A stretch of 64,000 nucleotides of DNA from Mycobacterium sp. Aquia_216. GTDB taxonomy: Bacteria > Actinomycetota > Actinomycetes > Mycobacteriales > Mycobacteriaceae. Where the stretch lies: the NCBI RefSeq assembly GCF_026723865.1, contig NZ_CP113529.1, positions 2,852,001 to 2,916,000 of the forward strand, in the 5' to 3' direction. Positions 22,410-33,231 of this stretch are shown here, in pieces. The position numbers were made by a program, and so were the translations under genes. Position 1 is the first letter of the stretch. Each line of letters begins with the position of its first letter. The notes under the pieces were generated by a model. It was not told the DNA's origin, made no database searches, and saw only the letters and a list, made by a program, of their open reading frames with translations.

Positions 22410-25400
22410 TGGCCGACCCAAAACGGCGGCTCTTATCGATTGACCTCCTGGACGAGGGTGAGACCGCGCGGTTGGACGACTGGGGCAACCGCGCGGTGTT
22501 GACCCGGCCGGTGGCGGGGGCGTCGATTCCGGAGTTGTTCGCCGCGCAGGTCGCCAGTGCCCCCGATGCCGTGGCGCTGGTTTGCGGGGACCGGTCGTGG
22601 ACCTACCGTGAGCTCGACGAGACAGCGGAGCGGTTGGCGCGGGTGCTGACCGGTCATGGCGCGGGCCCGGGTGAGTCTGTGGCGCTGCTGTTTTCGCGGT
22701 CGGCTGAGGCGATCGTGTCGATGGTCGCGGTGCTCAAAGCCGGAGCGGCCTACCTGCCGATCGACCCCGCATTGCCTGACGCGCGAGTCGAATTCATGCT
22801 CGGCGATGCCACCCCGGTCGCGGCGGTCACGACCGCGAGCCTGCGCTCCCGGTTGGACGGGGCCGATCTGGTCGTGGTCGACTTCGCCGACCCGGGCGAC
22901 GACCCCGGCACCGAATTGTCGGCTCCGGCGCCGGAGGACCTGGCGTACATGATCTACACCTCTGGGACGACCGGGGTGCCCAAGGGTGTGGCGATCACCC
23001 ACCAGAATGCGACATCGCTACTGGAAAAGTTGCACTCGAGCGTGCCACCCGGCCCGGGACAGGTTTGGTCCCAATGGCATTCGTACAGCTTCGACGTCTC
23101 GGTGTGGGAGATCTTCGGCGCCCTGCTTCATGGCGGACGGCTGGTGATCGTCCCCGAAACAGTGGCCAGTTCACCGGAGGATCTGCACTCTCTGCTGGTC
23201 ACCGAAAAGGTGAGCGTCCTCTGCCAAACCCCTTCTGCGGCAGCGATGTTGTCGTCAGAGGGCTTGGAGTCGACGGTGGTGTTCGTCGCCGGGGAGGCGC
23301 TCCCTTCCGAGGTGGTGGATCGGTGGGCGCCGGGGCGGGTGTTGATCGACGCCTATGGCCCGACCGAGGGCACCATCTATGCGGCGATGAGTGCTCCGTT
23401 GACGCCGGGGGCGGCGGCGCCGATCGGTGTACCGGTGCCGGGTGCGGCGCTGTTCGTCTTGGACAAGTGGTTGCGGCCCACCCTCGAGGGTGTGACCGGC
23501 GAGCTGTACATCGCCGGTCGTGGGGTGGCGTGCGGCTACGTGCGCCGGACTCCGCTGACCGCGTCGCGGTTTGTCGCGTGCCCGTTCGGTGGGCCCGGGG
23601 CGCGGATGTATCGCACCGGTGACCTCGTGCGCTGGGGTGCCGACGGCCAGTTGCAATACCTGGGGCGGGCCGACGAGCAGGTCAAGATCCGCGGCTACCG
23701 CATCGAATTGGGCGAGGTACAAGCGGCTTTGGCCGCTCTCGACGGGGTTCAGGCCGCGGCGGTGATCGCCCGCGAGGATCGCCCCGGCGACAAGCGACTG
23801 GTCGGTTACGTCACCGTCACCGCAGATGTTGACACCGCGCAGATGCGCAGCGCGCTGGCCGAGCGGTTGCCGGCCTACATGGTCCCGTCGGCGGTCGTCG
23901 TGCTCGACACGCTGCCGCTGACCGTCAACGGCAAGCTCGACAAGCGCGCCCTGCCCGCACCTGAATACGCCGGCGGCGGCGAATACCGCGCTCCGTCCGA
24001 CGCGGTCGAGGAGATCTTGGCCGGGATTTACGCCCAGGTGCTGGGCGTCGAGCGGGTCGGCGTGGATGACTCCTTCTTCGATCTCGGCGGCGACAGCATC
24101 CTGTCGATGCAGGTGGCGGCCCGAGCGCGGGCCGCCGGCGTATTGTGCCGTCCCCGTGACATTTTCGTCGAGCAGACCGTCGCACGGTTGGCCCGCGTGG
24201 CCACCATGACCGACGGGGCCGACGGCGTCGTCGATGAGGGCATCGGGGAAGTGGTGGCCACCCCGATCATCCGCTGGCTGCAAGGCGTGGTGGGTCCCGT
24301 CGAGCAGTTCAACCAAACGATGGTGGTGCAGGCACCGGCCGGCGTGACCGAGGCCGACGTGGCACCGGTGCTGCAATCGTTGGTGGATCGGCATGCCACT
24401 TTGCGGTTGCGCGTCGAGGACGACGACGCGGGTGAGTGGTCGCTTCAGGTGCCCGAAGTCGGGACCGTGGATGCCGCCGGTCTGCTGCAGTCGGTCGACG
24501 TATTGTCCGATGACGCGCTTGTCGAGGCACGGTCGCGGTTGAACCCGGCCGCCGGGACGATGCTCAGCGCGTTGTGGGTCGGCTCCACGTCGCAGTTGGT
24601 GTTGATCATTCATCACCTGGCTGTCGATGGCGTGTCGTGGCGAATTTTGTTGGAAGACTTGAACATTGCGTGGGCCCAGCATCACAGCGGACAGCCGCTG
24701 GAGCTGCCCCCGGGCGGCACGTCGTTTGCCCGCTGGTCGTCGCTGCTCGAGGAGTACGCGCAGCGCCCCGAGGTGGCGGAGCACGCCGAGGCATGGCGGC
24801 GGGTCGCATCCGTCCCGGCCGCTTTGCCGGCCGTCCGCCCCGAGGTGGACACCTACGTCAGCGCCGAGCAGTTATCTGCCGAGCTCGACGTCGAGACCAC
24901 CCGGCTGCTGTTGGGTGAGGTGCCGGCGGCGTTTCACGCAGGGGTGCAAGACATTCTGTTGATCGCGTTCGGGTTGGCCTGGGCGGAGTTCCTGGGGGCC
25001 GGCGGCTCGCCGATCGGCATCGGCGTCGAGGGGCACGGACGCCACGAAGAACTGGCTCCCAACATCGACTTGTCGCGCACTGTCGGGTGGTTCACCACCA
25101 AGTACCCAGTGTCGCTGGCCCTGGGCGGTCTGGACTGGGCGCAAGTGGTCTCCGGTGACACCGCGCTCGGGCCGGTAATCAAGGACGCCAAGGAACAGCT
25201 GCGCGGCCTGCCCGATCCGCTGACCTACGGCCTGCTGCGCTACTCCAACAACGAGGTGGACCTGCACGGCAACGATCCGACGATCGGGTTCAACTACCTG
25301 GGCCGCCTGGGCGCAGGCACCGCGGCCGAGCTCTCCGGTGATCTCTGGCGGATCTCCGAAGAAGGCTTGTCGCTGGCCGGCGCGGCCACCGCGGTGCCGC

Positions 25401-28400
25401 TGCCACTCATGCACACCGTCGACCTCAACGCCGGCACCATGGACACCGAGGCGGGCCCGCACCTACACGCCAGCTGGACGTGGGCGCCCTCGGCGCTGGA
25501 CGGCGAGCAGATCGGCCGGCTGAGCCGGCTCTGGTTCGAGGCGCTGGCGGGCATCTGCGCGCACGTGCGCAACGGCGGGGGCGGCTTGACGCCGTCCGAC
25601 CTCGCGCCCGCACGGCTGAGTCAAAAGCAGCTTGACCAACTCGACCAGCAGTACCATCTCGCCGACGTATTGCCGCTGACCCCCGTGCAGCAGGGTCTGC
25701 TGTTTCACGCCAGTGTTGCCCAGGGCGGCGACAACGGCGACGACGTCTACGCGGTGCAGCTGGGCATCACCGTGGCCGGTGCCATCGAGCCACAGCGGCT
25801 GCGCGAGGCGGTGCAAACGGTGGTCAACCGGCACCCCAACCTGGCGGCTCGGTTCAGCGCACAGTTCGACGAGCCGGTGCAGGTCATTCCCGCCGAGCCC
25901 GTCATGGCCTGGCGCTACATCCAGCTCGACAGCGACGAAGCAGACCACGACGAGCAGATCGAGCAGCTCTGCGCCGACGAACGCGACGCGGTCAGCGACC
26001 TGCTCGGGCGGCCGGCCTTCCGCGCGGCGTTGATCCGGATCGCGGAGAACAAGCACCGGTTCGTGCTCACCAACCATCACATCGTGATGGACGGATGGTC
26101 GCTGCCGATCCTGCTGCGCGAAATCTTCGCCAGCTACTACGGGGAGCGCCTGCCCGCCCCCGCGTCGTATCGCAGCATTCTCACCTGGCTCGCGGCACAG
26201 GACCGCGGCGCGGCCCAGGCCGCCTGGCGCCGGATGTTCGAAGGTTTCGACAACCCGACCCTGGTCGGCCCCGCGACCCGAATGGGGCTCGGGCGGCGAC
26301 GCGTCGATTCGTATCGGGTGTCCGCCGAGACCACCCGGGAGCTGAGCACGCTGGCCCGCTCCTGCCACACCACCGTCAACACGGTGCTGCAGGCCGGGTG
26401 GGCGCAGCTCCTGATGTGGCTGACCGGGCAACGCGACGTCGCATTCGGCACCGCGGTCTCGGGACGGCCACCCGAAGTGTTGGGCTCGGAATCGATTGTG
26501 GGCCTGTTGATTAACACCGTTGCGGTGCGGGCGAACACCACCGTGACCACCACCATCGCCGACCTACTCGACCAGCTACAGACCGCGCACAACAACAGGC
26601 TCGAGCACGAGCACCTGGGCCTGTCCGACATTCACCGCGCCACCGGCCACGACCAGTTGTTCGACACTCTCTTCCTCTACGAGAACTACCCGATCGACAC
26701 GAACGTGCCGGTGGGCGTCCACGAGCTGGCCATCACCGACGTCACCAACCGCGAATACAACCACTACCCGCTGTCCGTGATGGCCTTGCCGGGCCACGAA
26801 TTGGGCATCCGCGTCGAGTACGACACCGACGTGTTCGACCCAGCCAGCATCGAAACGCTGGTGGAGCGATTCAAGCGGGTGCTGGTGGCCATGACCGCCG
26901 ACCCCACCCAGCGGTTGTCGTCGATGGACGTGCTGGATGCCGGTGAGCATGCCCGCCTGGACGAGTGGGGCAACCGTGCCGTGCTGACCCAGCCGGCGGT
27001 GGGCACGACGATCCCGCAGATGTTTGCCGCGCAGGTGGCGCGCACCCCGGACGGCGTGGCGCTGGTCGACGGCGAGCGGTCGTGGACCTACCGCGAACTC
27101 GATGAGGCGGCCGAGCGGTTGGCCCGGGTGTTGGTCAGCCACGGGGCGCGTCCGGGTGAGTGTGTGGCACTACTGTTTTCGCGGTCGGCCGAGGCGATCG
27201 TGGCGATGTTGGCGGTACTCAAGTCCGGCGCGGCATATCTGCCGATCGACCCGGCGATGCCCGACGCACGGCTGGAGTTCATGCTCGGTGACGCCACACC
27301 GGTCGCCGCGGTCACCAACGCGATCATGCGGTCGCGGTTCGACGGGGCCGATCTTGCGGTCATCGACGTCGACGACCCCGAGCTCAGCGCCCCTTCGGAC
27401 ATCACTTTCCCGGTGGCGACTCCGGAGGATCTGGCGTACCTGATCTACACCTCGGGTACGACTGGGATGCCCAAGGGTGTGGCGATCACTCACCACAACG
27501 CGACGTCGCTACTCGAGTCGCCGGACCCTGGCGCCCCCACCGGGCCGGGGAAGGTGTGGTCGCAATGGCACTCCTATAGCTTCGACGTCTCGGTGTGGGA
27601 GATCTTCAACGCCCTGCTGCACGGTTCGCGGCTGGTCGTGGTGCCCGAGTCGGCCGCGGCGTCCGCTCACGAACTGCGCGACTTGCTGGTCACCGAAAAA
27701 GTGACCGTGGTGGGCCAAACCCCGTCGGCGCTGGCAATGTTGCCGGGTGAGGGGTTGGAGTCCACGACGTTGGTGATGGCCGGGGAGGCCTGCCCGAATG
27801 AAGTGGTGGATCAGTGGGCGCCCGGACGGGTGATGATCAACGCCTACGGTCCGACCGAGGCCACCATCTATGCCGCGATCAGTGCGCCAATGACGGCTGG
27901 CGGGGGCGCGCCGATCGGTGTGCCGGTGCCGGGTGCGGCGTTGTTCGTACTGGACAAGTGGCTGCGGCCGGCGCCCGAGGGTGTGGTCGGCGAGTTGTAC
28001 ATCGCCGGCCGTGGTGTGGCGGTTGGCTATATGCGCCGCGCCGGCTTGACCGCGTCGCGGTTCGTGGCGTGCCCGTTCGGTGGGCCCGGCGCGCGGATGT
28101 ACCGCACCGGTGACCTGGTGCGCTGGGGTGCCGACGGCCAGTTGCAATACCTGGGGCGGGCCGACGAGCAGGTCAAGATCCGCGGCTACCGCATCGAACT
28201 CGGTGAGGTTCAGGCGGCGTTGGCCGCCCTGGATGGAGTGCAGGCCGCGGCCGTGGTCGCCCGCGAGGATCGTCCGGGTGACAAGCGGCTGGTGGGTTAT
28301 GTGACCGTCACCGGCGATGTGGATGTGGACACGAGCCAGATGCGTAATGCGCTGGCCGAGGGGTTGCCGCCCTACATGGTTCCCTCCGCGGTGGTCGTGC

Positions 28401-30079
28401 TCGACACGTTGCCGCGGACCGTGAACGGCAAACTCGACAAACGTGCGCTCCCCGCACCCGAATACCAGAGTGCTGTCCGCTATACGCCGCCGGCGACACC
28501 CACCGAGGAGATCGTGGCCGGGATCTACGGCCAGGTGCTGGGCTTGGAGCGGGTCGGCGTCGAGAACTCCTTCTTCGACTTGGGCGGCGATTCGCTGTCG
28601 GCGATGCGCGTGGTTGCCGCGATCAACACGGCGTTCGACGGCAACCTATCGGTGCGCACGCTGTTCGAAGCGCCTTCGGTGCGAACCATGAGTCAGCGGT
28701 TGGACAGCGACGACGACTTGGACGAGACGGATGCCAACGGACCGAGTTACGTTGCCGTGCACGGCCGCGACACCGAAGGGCTCCGGGCCAGCGACCTCAA
28801 GCTGGACAAGTTCATCGACGAGACGACGCTGAACACCGCTCCCACGCTGCCGGGCCCGAGTGCCGAGGCGCGCACGGTGTTGTTGACCGGGGCGACCGGC
28901 TTCTTGGGGCGCTATCTGGCCCTGGAGTGGCTCAAGCAACTGAAGCGGGTCGACGGCAAGCTGATCTGCCTGGTGCGAGCCAGCTCTGATCAGGAGGCGT
29001 GGCGCCGATTGGAGAAGACGTTCGACAGTGGCGACCCCCGACTGGTGGACCATTTCCACGAGTTGGCAGCCGATCATCTCGAGGTCGTCGCCGGCGACAA
29101 GGGCGAAGCCAACCTGGGTCTCGACGAGCAGACCTGGCAACGGCTGGCCGACTCCGTCGATCTGATCGTCGACTCGGCCGCCGTGGTCAACGGTGTGCTG
29201 CCCTACCGAGAACTGTTCGGACCCAACGTCGTTGGTACGGCCGAACTGATCCGGTTCGCGCTGACCACCAGAGTCAAGCCCTACGCGTACGTATCGACCT
29301 CGGATCTCGGTCGCCAAATCGAGCCGTCGTTGTTCACCGAGGACGCCGACATCCGGGTCATTAGCCCCACTCGTGTCCTCGACGGTAGCTACGCCAATGG
29401 CTACGGCAACAGCAAGTGGGCCGGCGAGGTGCTGTTGCGGGAAGCCAATGAGCTGTTCGGGCTTCCGGTTTCGGTGTTCCGCAGCGACATGATTTTGTCC
29501 GACACCAGTTATGCGGGTCAGTTCAACGTGACGGATGTGGTGACCCGGATGATTCTGAGCCTGGTGGCCACCGGAGTCGCGCCCGGCTCGTTCTACCGGC
29601 GCGACGAGAACGGCAACCGGCAACGGGCGCACTTCGACGGGCTTCCCGTCGAATTCGTCGCCGAGGCGATCGCCACGCTGGGCGCCCAAGTGGTCGACGG
29701 GTTTGAGACGTATCACGTGATGAACCCGCACGACGACGGCATCGGTATCGACACCTACGTCGACTGGCTGATCGAGTCCGGCTATCCGATCCAGCGTATC
29801 GACGACTTCGGGGAGTGGGTGCGGCAGTTCGAGGCCGGCCTGCGTGCCCTGCCGGATCGCCAGCGCCAGCACTCGGTGCTGCAGATGCTGCAGCTGATGT
29901 TGCACAATCCCGAGCAAATACAGCCCCTGGAGCCGACCCGCGGGTCGTTCGCGCCTACGGATCGTTTCCGTGCCGCGGTGCAGGAAGCGAAAATCGGCCC
30001 GGACAACGACATTCCGCACATCTCCGCGCCGGTCATCATCAAATACGTGACCGACTTGCAGCTGGTGGGACTGCTCTAG
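22409..30079 (+). CDS. mps2: GPL peptide synthetase Mps2: rest of module 3, module 4 and terminal reductase
   Basis: A 2556-residue NRPS that starts directly with an adenylation domain. Order (approximate residues): A3 40–520 with [11 protein letters not shown] ~181; T3 LGGDSI ~559; E3 from ~618, HHLAVDG ~735; C4 from ~1083, HHIVMDG ~1223; A4 from ~1534, [11 protein letters not shown] ~1677; T4 LGGDSL ~2057; reductase from ~2157 with [12 protein letters not shown] and the YGNSK Tyr-x3-Lys pair at ~2332. The reductase releases the chain as an amino alcohol, and module 4 lacks an E domain, so its residue stays L. Lining residues are D-V-W-C-F-A-A-I-Y (A3) and D-V-W-G-V-A-A-I-Y (A4), small and alike, consistent with two alanines. 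With Mps1 this gives D-Phe–D-allo-Thr–D-Ala–L-alaninol, the known GPL core. Confidence 0.93.
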   Translation: MADPKRRLLSIDLLDEGETARLDDWGNRAVLTRPVAGASIPELFAAQVASAPDAVALVCGDRSWTYRELDETAERLARVLTGHGAGPGESVALLFSRSAEAIVSMVAVLKAGAAYLPIDPALPDARVEFMLGDATPVAAVTTASLRSRLDGADLVVVDFADPGDDPGTELSAPAPEDLAYMIYTSGTTGVPKGVAITHQNATSLLEKLHSSVPPGPGQVWSQWHSYSFDVSVWEIFGALLHGGRLVIVPETVASSPEDLHSLLVTEKVSVLCQTPSAAAMLSSEGLESTVVFVAGEALPSEVVDRWAPGRVLIDAYGPTEGTIYAAMSAPLTPGAAAPIGVPVPGAALFVLDKWLRPTLEGVTGELYIAGRGVACGYVRRTPLTASRFVACPFGGPGARMYRTGDLVRWGADGQLQYLGRADEQVKIRGYRIELGEVQAALAALDGVQAAAVIAREDRPGDKRLVGYVTVTADVDTAQMRSALAERLPAYMVPSAVVVLDTLPLTVNGKLDKRALPAPEYAGGGEYRAPSDAVEEILAGIYAQVLGVERVGVDDSFFDLGGDSILSMQVAARARAAGVLCRPRDIFVEQTVARLARVATMTDGADGVVDEGIGEVVATPIIRWLQGVVGPVEQFNQTMVVQAPAGVTEADVAPVLQSLVDRHATLRLRVEDDDAGEWSLQVPEVGTVDAAGLLQSVDVLSDDALVEARSRLNPAAGTMLSALWVGSTSQLVLIIHHLAVDGVSWRILLEDLNIAWAQHHSGQPLELPPGGTSFARWSSLLEEYAQRPEVAEHAEAWRRVASVPAALPAVRPEVDTYVSAEQLSAELDVETTRLLLGEVPAAFHAGVQDILLIAFGLAWAEFLGAGGSPIGIGVEGHGRHEELAPNIDLSRTVGWFTTKYPVSLALGGLDWAQVVSGDTALGPVIKDAKEQLRGLPDPLTYGLLRYSNNEVDLHGNDPTIGFNYLGRLGAGTAAELSGDLWRISEEGLSLAGAATAVPLPLMHTVDLNAGTMDTEAGPHLHASWTWAPSALDGEQIGRLSRLWFEALAGICAHVRNGGGGLTPSDLAPARLSQKQLDQLDQQYHLADVLPLTPVQQGLLFHASVAQGGDNGDDVYAVQLGITVAGAIEPQRLREAVQTVVNRHPNLAARFSAQFDEPVQVIPAEPVMAWRYIQLDSDEADHDEQIEQLCADERDAVSDLLGRPAFRAALIRIAENKHRFVLTNHHIVMDGWSLPILLREIFASYYGERLPAPASYRSILTWLAAQDRGAAQAAWRRMFEGFDNPTLVGPATRMGLGRRRVDSYRVSAETTRELSTLARSCHTTVNTVLQAGWAQLLMWLTGQRDVAFGTAVSGRPPEVLGSESIVGLLINTVAVRANTTVTTTIADLLDQLQTAHNNRLEHEHLGLSDIHRATGHDQLFDTLFLYENYPIDTNVPVGVHELAITDVTNREYNHYPLSVMALPGHELGIRVEYDTDVFDPASIETLVERFKRVLVAMTADPTQRLSSMDVLDAGEHARLDEWGNRAVLTQPAVGTTIPQMFAAQVARTPDGVALVDGERSWTYRELDEAAERLARVLVSHGARPGECVALLFSRSAEAIVAMLAVLKSGAAYLPIDPAMPDARLEFMLGDATPVAAVTNAIMRSRFDGADLAVIDVDDPELSAPSDITFPVATPEDLAYLIYTSGTTGMPKGVAITHHNATSLLESPDPGAPTGPGKVWSQWHSYSFDVSVWEIFNALLHGSRLVVVPESAAASAHELRDLLVTEKVTVVGQTPSALAMLPGEGLESTTLVMAGEACPNEVVDQWAPGRVMINAYGPTEATIYAAISAPMTAGGGAPIGVPVPGAALFVLDKWLRPAPEGVVGELYIAGRGVAVGYMRRAGLTASRFVACPFGGPGARMYRTGDLVRWGADGQLQYLGRADEQVKIRGYRIELGEVQAALAALDGVQAAAVVAREDRPGDKRLVGYVTVTGDVDVDTSQMRNALAEGLPPYMVPSAVVVLDTLPRTVNGKLDKRALPAPEYQSAVRYTPPATPTEEIVAGIYGQVLGLERVGVENSFFDLGGDSLSAMRVVAAINTAFDGNLSVRTLFEAPSVRTMSQRLDSDDDLDETDANGPSYVAVHGRDTEGLRASDLKLDKFIDETTLNTAPTLPGPSAEARTVLLTGATGFLGRYLALEWLKQLKRVDGKLICLVRASSDQEAWRRLEKTFDSGDPRLVDHFHELAADHLEVVAGDKGEANLGLDEQTWQRLADSVDLIVDSAAVVNGVLPYRELFGPNVVGTAELIRFALTTRVKPYAYVSTSDLGRQIEPSLFTEDADIRVISPTRVLDGSYANGYGNSKWAGEVLLREANELFGLPVSVFRSDMILSDTSYAGQFNVTDVVTRMILSLVATGVAPGSFYRRDENGNRQRAHFDGLPVEFVAEAIATLGAQVVDGFETYHVMNPHDDGIGIDTYVDWLIESGYPIQRIDDFGEWVRQFEAGLRALPDRQRQHSVLQMLQLMLHNPEQIQPLEPTRGSFAPTDRFRAAVQEAKIGPDNDIPHISAPVIIKYVTDLQLVGLL
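24929..24987 (+). repeat. epimerization-domain repeat tract, copy 3 (E3)
   Basis: Third copy of the 59-base epimerization-domain tract, in mps2, with a single T-to-A change relative to the copies in mps1. The three copies make this locus prone to recombination and to short-read assembly collapse. Confidence 0.9.
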
Positions 30080-30093
30080 TCGATATTCCGATT

Positions 30094-30117
30094 GCCAACT
30101 GCCATAAGCTAGTTGGC
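30094..30117. terminator. short stem-loop between convergent mps2 and glycosyltransferase genes
   Basis: Inverted repeat GCCAACT (30094–30100) and AGTTGGC (30111–30117) with a 10-base loop, 14 bases after the mps2 stop and overlapping the last codons of the convergent glycosyltransferase gene. Position suits a bidirectional terminator, but the stem is only 7 bp and has no T-tract. Confidence 0.35.
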
Positions 30118-30987
30118 GACAGCTCCGGTGGATTCGGCCAACCTGCGTAGGAGGTCCCGCAGCCTCGCCAAGGTGAATTTCTGCCCGTCCGCGTCATAGA
30201 AGAACCGCATCGTACGGAACGGGTAATACAGCAGCAGTAACGTGGCAATCGTCGTGTGCGCCGTCGGGCTCTTGATGCCGTGAAGTTGGGTCGTCCGCAT
30301 GTAACGCGTGGCATACCGGTAGAAATCCCGCGGTGAGGACTCCACCCTCCGGCCAGAGATGGCGGCGACCATGGTCGGCTCGTAGGAAATCTCGAAATTG
30401 CTTTTGAACAGCGTCAGCGCGAGGTCGATATCTTCGTGCAGGCGCACTTCCGGGTCCAGCTGCGTCAGATTCCGGACCCCCTTCCACGCCGTGGCGCGGA
30501 TTGCCATGTTGCAGCCAAGAAGAAACCGTTCGCTTTTGACGTGATTGTGCAGGTGGTAGCGAAGCGTGGAATCGACCCAGAAAAGAAACCCCCGCAACGG
30601 CAAGTCGTAAATGGCGATCGGACCACTCGCGGCGTCGATCTGGGGGTCCTGGAAGTAGCGGCGAACCTTCTCCACCCAGTCCGGCGGAATGATCGTATCG
30701 GCGTCGATACGGCCAAAGACGTCGCACCGCGCGTGTTCGAACCCGAGGTCGCGGGTGGGCGCGAGGCCTTGGTAGGCGCTTTGGTCGAGTAGCCGAATGT
30801 CCAGGTACGGTGTCTCGGCTTGATATCTGCGCACAATCGATGCGGTGTCGTCAGTCGACTTGTTGTTGACGACGATTATTTCGTCCGGCGCCGAGCTTTG
30901 GTTGATGCACGATTCCAGGCATTTTCCGATGAACCGTTCTTCGTTATAAGCGGGAATGACGATCGTGACCGAGGGCTGTTGCGCCAT
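30109..30987 (-). CDS. family 2 glycosyltransferase
   Basis: A 292-residue GT-A fold glycosyltransferase (family GT2). N-terminal VTIVIPAYNEERFIGKCLES is the nucleotide-sugar binding start; the metal-binding DxD motif is RIDADTI near residue 115; the acceptor-side acidic motif is LHEDIDLAL near 195. A hydrophobic stretch near the C-terminus (ATLLLLYYPFRTMRFF) suggests membrane association. It converges on mps2 with 29 bases between the stops. It is not one of the UDP-glycosyltransferase-like Gtf enzymes that glycosylate GPL in other species (those are family GT1), so its acceptor is unknown. A role in cell-envelope glycan synthesis is likely from context; involvement in GPL is only a guess. 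Confidence 0.85.
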   Translation of the reverse strand: MAQQPSVTIVIPAYNEERFIGKCLESCINQSSAPDEIIVVNNKSTDDTASIVRRYQAETPYLDIRLLDQSAYQGLAPTRDLGFEHARCDVFGRIDADTIIPPDWVEKVRRYFQDPQIDAASGPIAIYDLPLRGFLFWVDSTLRYHLHNHVKSERFLLGCNMAIRATAWKGVRNLTQLDPEVRLHEDIDLALTLFKSNFEISYEPTMVAAISGRRVESSPRDFYRYATRYMRTTQLHGIKSPTAHTTIATLLLLYYPFRTMRFFYDADGQKFTLARLRDLLRRLAESTGAVAN

Positions 30988-31315
30988 GGCTTACACACCA
31001 ATCTGCGGACGTGAGGGGACCGCCAGCGCCTGAGTGCCTGTCGCAGCGGCCTGGCCCGAATTCAGCTGTGGGGGCTTGCAATTCATTGCGCCCTTTTCTT
31101 TAGACGGTAATTGCCAGGGCGGCCGGGCGTCGGGGTGAACAGCCGCTTTTTCGCGGAACGTTCATCGGCGGACGTCTGTCGTTCAACACGTGTCTATCTG
31201 CTCCTGGCCGGGGGTTCGATATTTGCCCGCTGCGCCACGAAAAGCCTGTTTAGTGCTGACTACGATTACCGGTGAACGCGAAGACGTTGCGCCAGTAGAC
31301 CGGAGTGCTCACACG
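30988..31315. other. intergenic region between glycosyltransferase and CMD-protein genes
   Basis: 328 bases between divergent genes. I see no coding gene; an open frame from 31190 simply extends the next gene upstream without a ribosome binding site. It should hold two divergent promoters, none of which I can assign with confidence. Confidence 0.5.
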
Positions 31316-31891
31316 ATGACAACAGCCCGCGTGCCCGGACTGCCGCTCGGCGAGGCCAAGGCCGCCGCCGATGAGGCGGCCGTCCCCGACTACATGGCCG
31401 AGCTCAGCATCTTCCAGGTGTTGCTGAACCATCCGCAGCTGGCGCGCGCCGTCAACGACCTGCTCGCCACCATGCTGTGGCACGGTTCGCTGGACGCCCG
31501 GCTACGTGAACTGGTGATCATGCGGATCGGCTGGCTCACCGCATGCGAATACGAATGGACGCAACACTGGCGCGTCGCTACCGGTTTAGGTGTGACGGCC
31601 GACGACCTGCTCGGTGTGCGGGAGTGGCAACAACACGACGGATTCGGGCCCGCCGAGCGCGCGGTGCTGGCGGCCACCGACGACGTGGTGCGCGACGGTG
31701 CGGTCAGTAGCCAGAGCTGGGCGGCGTGCGAACGCGAATTGCAAAGCGACAAAACGATTCTCGTTGAGCTCGTCACGGCGATCAGTGCATGGCGAATGGT
31801 CGCTTCGATTCTGCAGAGCCTCGATGTCCCGCTGGAGGACGGGGTGGCGGGTTGGCCGCCCGACGGGCGTGGACCCGCGACGGGTGACTAG
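31316..31891 (+). CDS. carboxymuconolactone decarboxylase/AhpD-like protein (Rv1531-like)
   Basis: A 191-residue helical protein of the CMD superfamily. The core LDARLRELVIMRIGWLTACEYEWTQHWRVA corresponds to the family motif E-x-x-x-L-x-x-x-x-x-x-x-x-x-C-x-x-x-x-x-H, with one Cys (in TACEYEW) rather than the CxxC pair of true AhpD, so peroxidase activity is doubtful. ATG 31316 is preferred over the longer open frame because it starts at the conserved region and a CGGAG lies at 31301–31305. Position matches Rv1531. The gene is followed 39 bases later by a nitronate monooxygenase gene in the same direction, so they may be co-transcribed. Substrate unknown. Confidence 0.82.
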   Translation: MTTARVPGLPLGEAKAAADEAAVPDYMAELSIFQVLLNHPQLARAVNDLLATMLWHGSLDARLRELVIMRIGWLTACEYEWTQHWRVATGLGVTADDLLGVREWQQHDGFGPAERAVLAATDDVVRDGAVSSQSWAACERELQSDKTILVELVTAISAWRMVASILQSLDVPLEDGVAGWPPDGRGPATGD

Positions 31892-31930
31892 TTGATTGCC
31901 ATGTCAGGCAATAACTCATAGCGTCGTGGA

Positions 31931-33055
31931 ATGCGGACCAGAGTCGCCGAGATGCTTGGTGTGGAGTTCCCGATATGCGCCTTCAGCCACTGCCGCGACG
32001 TCGTCGCCGCGGTCACCAATGCGGGCGGGTTCGGAATCCTCGGTGCCGTCGCGCACAGCCCGCAGCGGCTGCAGAACGAGCTGACCTGGATCGAGGAACA
32101 GACCGGGGGCAAACCGTACGGGGTCGACCTGCTCCTACCGCCGAAATACGTCGGGGCCGAGCAAGGTGGAATCGATGCGAAGCAGGTCAGGGAGCTGCTC
32201 CCGGAGGAGCACCGCGCGTTCGTCGAGGACTTGCTCGCCCGCTATGGCATAACGACGCCGGCCGCACCGCCGCGTCCGTCCGGCGGCGGTCTCAATGTCT
32301 CGCCCAAGGGCTATGAGCCGCTACTGGAAGTGACTTTTGCACACGACATCCGGTTGATCGCCAGTGCGCTCGGCCCGCCGCCGGCCGACCTCGTCGAACG
32401 CGCACACGGACGCGGCGTGCTGGTGGCCGCGCTGGCCGGCACCACCGAGCACGCGCGACGGCACGCCGCGGCCGGGGTCGACCTGATCGTGGCGCAGGGG
32501 ACCGAAGCGGGCGGCCACACGGGTGAGGTGGCGACAATGGTCCTGGTTCCCGAAGTCGTCGACGCGGTCGCACCGGTCCCGGTACTGGCGGCGGGCGGGA
32601 TCGCCCGCGGACGCCAGATCGCGGCGGCGCTGGCCCTGGGCGCCGAGGGCGTGTGGTGTGGCTCGGTCTGGCTGACCACCGAGGAAGCCGAGACGGACCC
32701 GGTCGTCAAGGACAAGTTCCTGGCCGCAAGCTCCTCCGACACCGTGCGATCGCGGTCTATGACGGGCAAGCCGGCGCGGATGCTGCGGACCGCCTGGACC
32801 GACGAATGGGAACGCCCGGAAAACCCGGCGCCACTCGGCATGCCGTTGCAGACCACTCTGGTCACCGAACCGCAGGTGCGCATCAACCAGGCCGCCGCTC
32901 ATCCCGGCGCCAAGGCCCGTGAGCTGGCAACCTATTTCGTCGGCCAGGTGGTCGGTTCGCTCGACCGGGTACGGCCGACCCGTGCGGTCGTGCTCGAAAT
33001 GATCGAGGAATTCGTCGACACCATCGGGCGGCTCGAGAACTTGGCCGATAACTGA
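31931..33055 (+). CDS. nitronate monooxygenase family FMN protein (Rv1533-like)
   Basis: A 374-residue TIM-barrel flavoprotein of the nitronate monooxygenase/2-nitropropane dioxygenase family. Family features: N-terminal VEFPICAFSHCRDVVAAVTNAGGFGILGA; GVDLIVAQGTEAGGHTG, which contains the catalytic His and phosphate-binding glycines; and VLAAGGIARGRQIAAALALGAEGVWCGS, the FMN-phosphate site. The C-terminal part (residues ~300–374) is conserved among mycobacterial homologs. True substrates may be nitronates (such as propionate-3-nitronate) or another quinone or flavin-dependent oxidation; annotation beyond family level is not supported. The start ATG 31931 gives the canonical N-terminus. Position corresponds to Rv1533. 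Confidence 0.88.
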   Translation: MRTRVAEMLGVEFPICAFSHCRDVVAAVTNAGGFGILGAVAHSPQRLQNELTWIEEQTGGKPYGVDLLLPPKYVGAEQGGIDAKQVRELLPEEHRAFVEDLLARYGITTPAAPPRPSGGGLNVSPKGYEPLLEVTFAHDIRLIASALGPPPADLVERAHGRGVLVAALAGTTEHARRHAAAGVDLIVAQGTEAGGHTGEVATMVLVPEVVDAVAPVPVLAAGGIARGRQIAAALALGAEGVWCGSVWLTTEEAETDPVVKDKFLAASSSDTVRSRSMTGKPARMLRTAWTDEWERPENPAPLGMPLQTTLVTEPQVRINQAAAHPGAKARELATYFVGQVVGSLDRVRPTRAVVLEMIEEFVDTIGRLENLADN

Positions 33056-33195
33056 CCCGCGCCGGGCCCGTGCGGTTTGGCGTACGTACATGGGCGTGTA
33101 AACCCCACACCGCCGCATTTTCGTAGGTCAGCGAGCCAGAGCCTGGGCGAAAGCTGTGAAGCGCCTAAAAGTTGCGCGACACGGGTCAGATCACA

Positions 33196-33224
33196 TTGAC
33201 CGGGCTGGGCCCCTCATGCAGTAT
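33196..33224 (+). promoter_or_regulatory. candidate promoter of the M-box leader
   Basis: TTGACC at 33196–33201 and CAGTAT at 33219–33224 are separated by 17 bases, with TG just before the −10 hexamer (TGCAGTAT). The implied transcription start falls near 33231, at the 5' edge of the predicted M-box. The assignment rests on sequence and position alone. Confidence 0.4.
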
Positions 33225-33231
33225 TTACGAC

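Noticed and set aside
12138..30079. Regular repeats in the synthetase genes taken as CRISPR or satellite repeats
   Set aside because: Spacing equals module length (about 4.5 kb) and the copies encode matching domains; they are module duplications.
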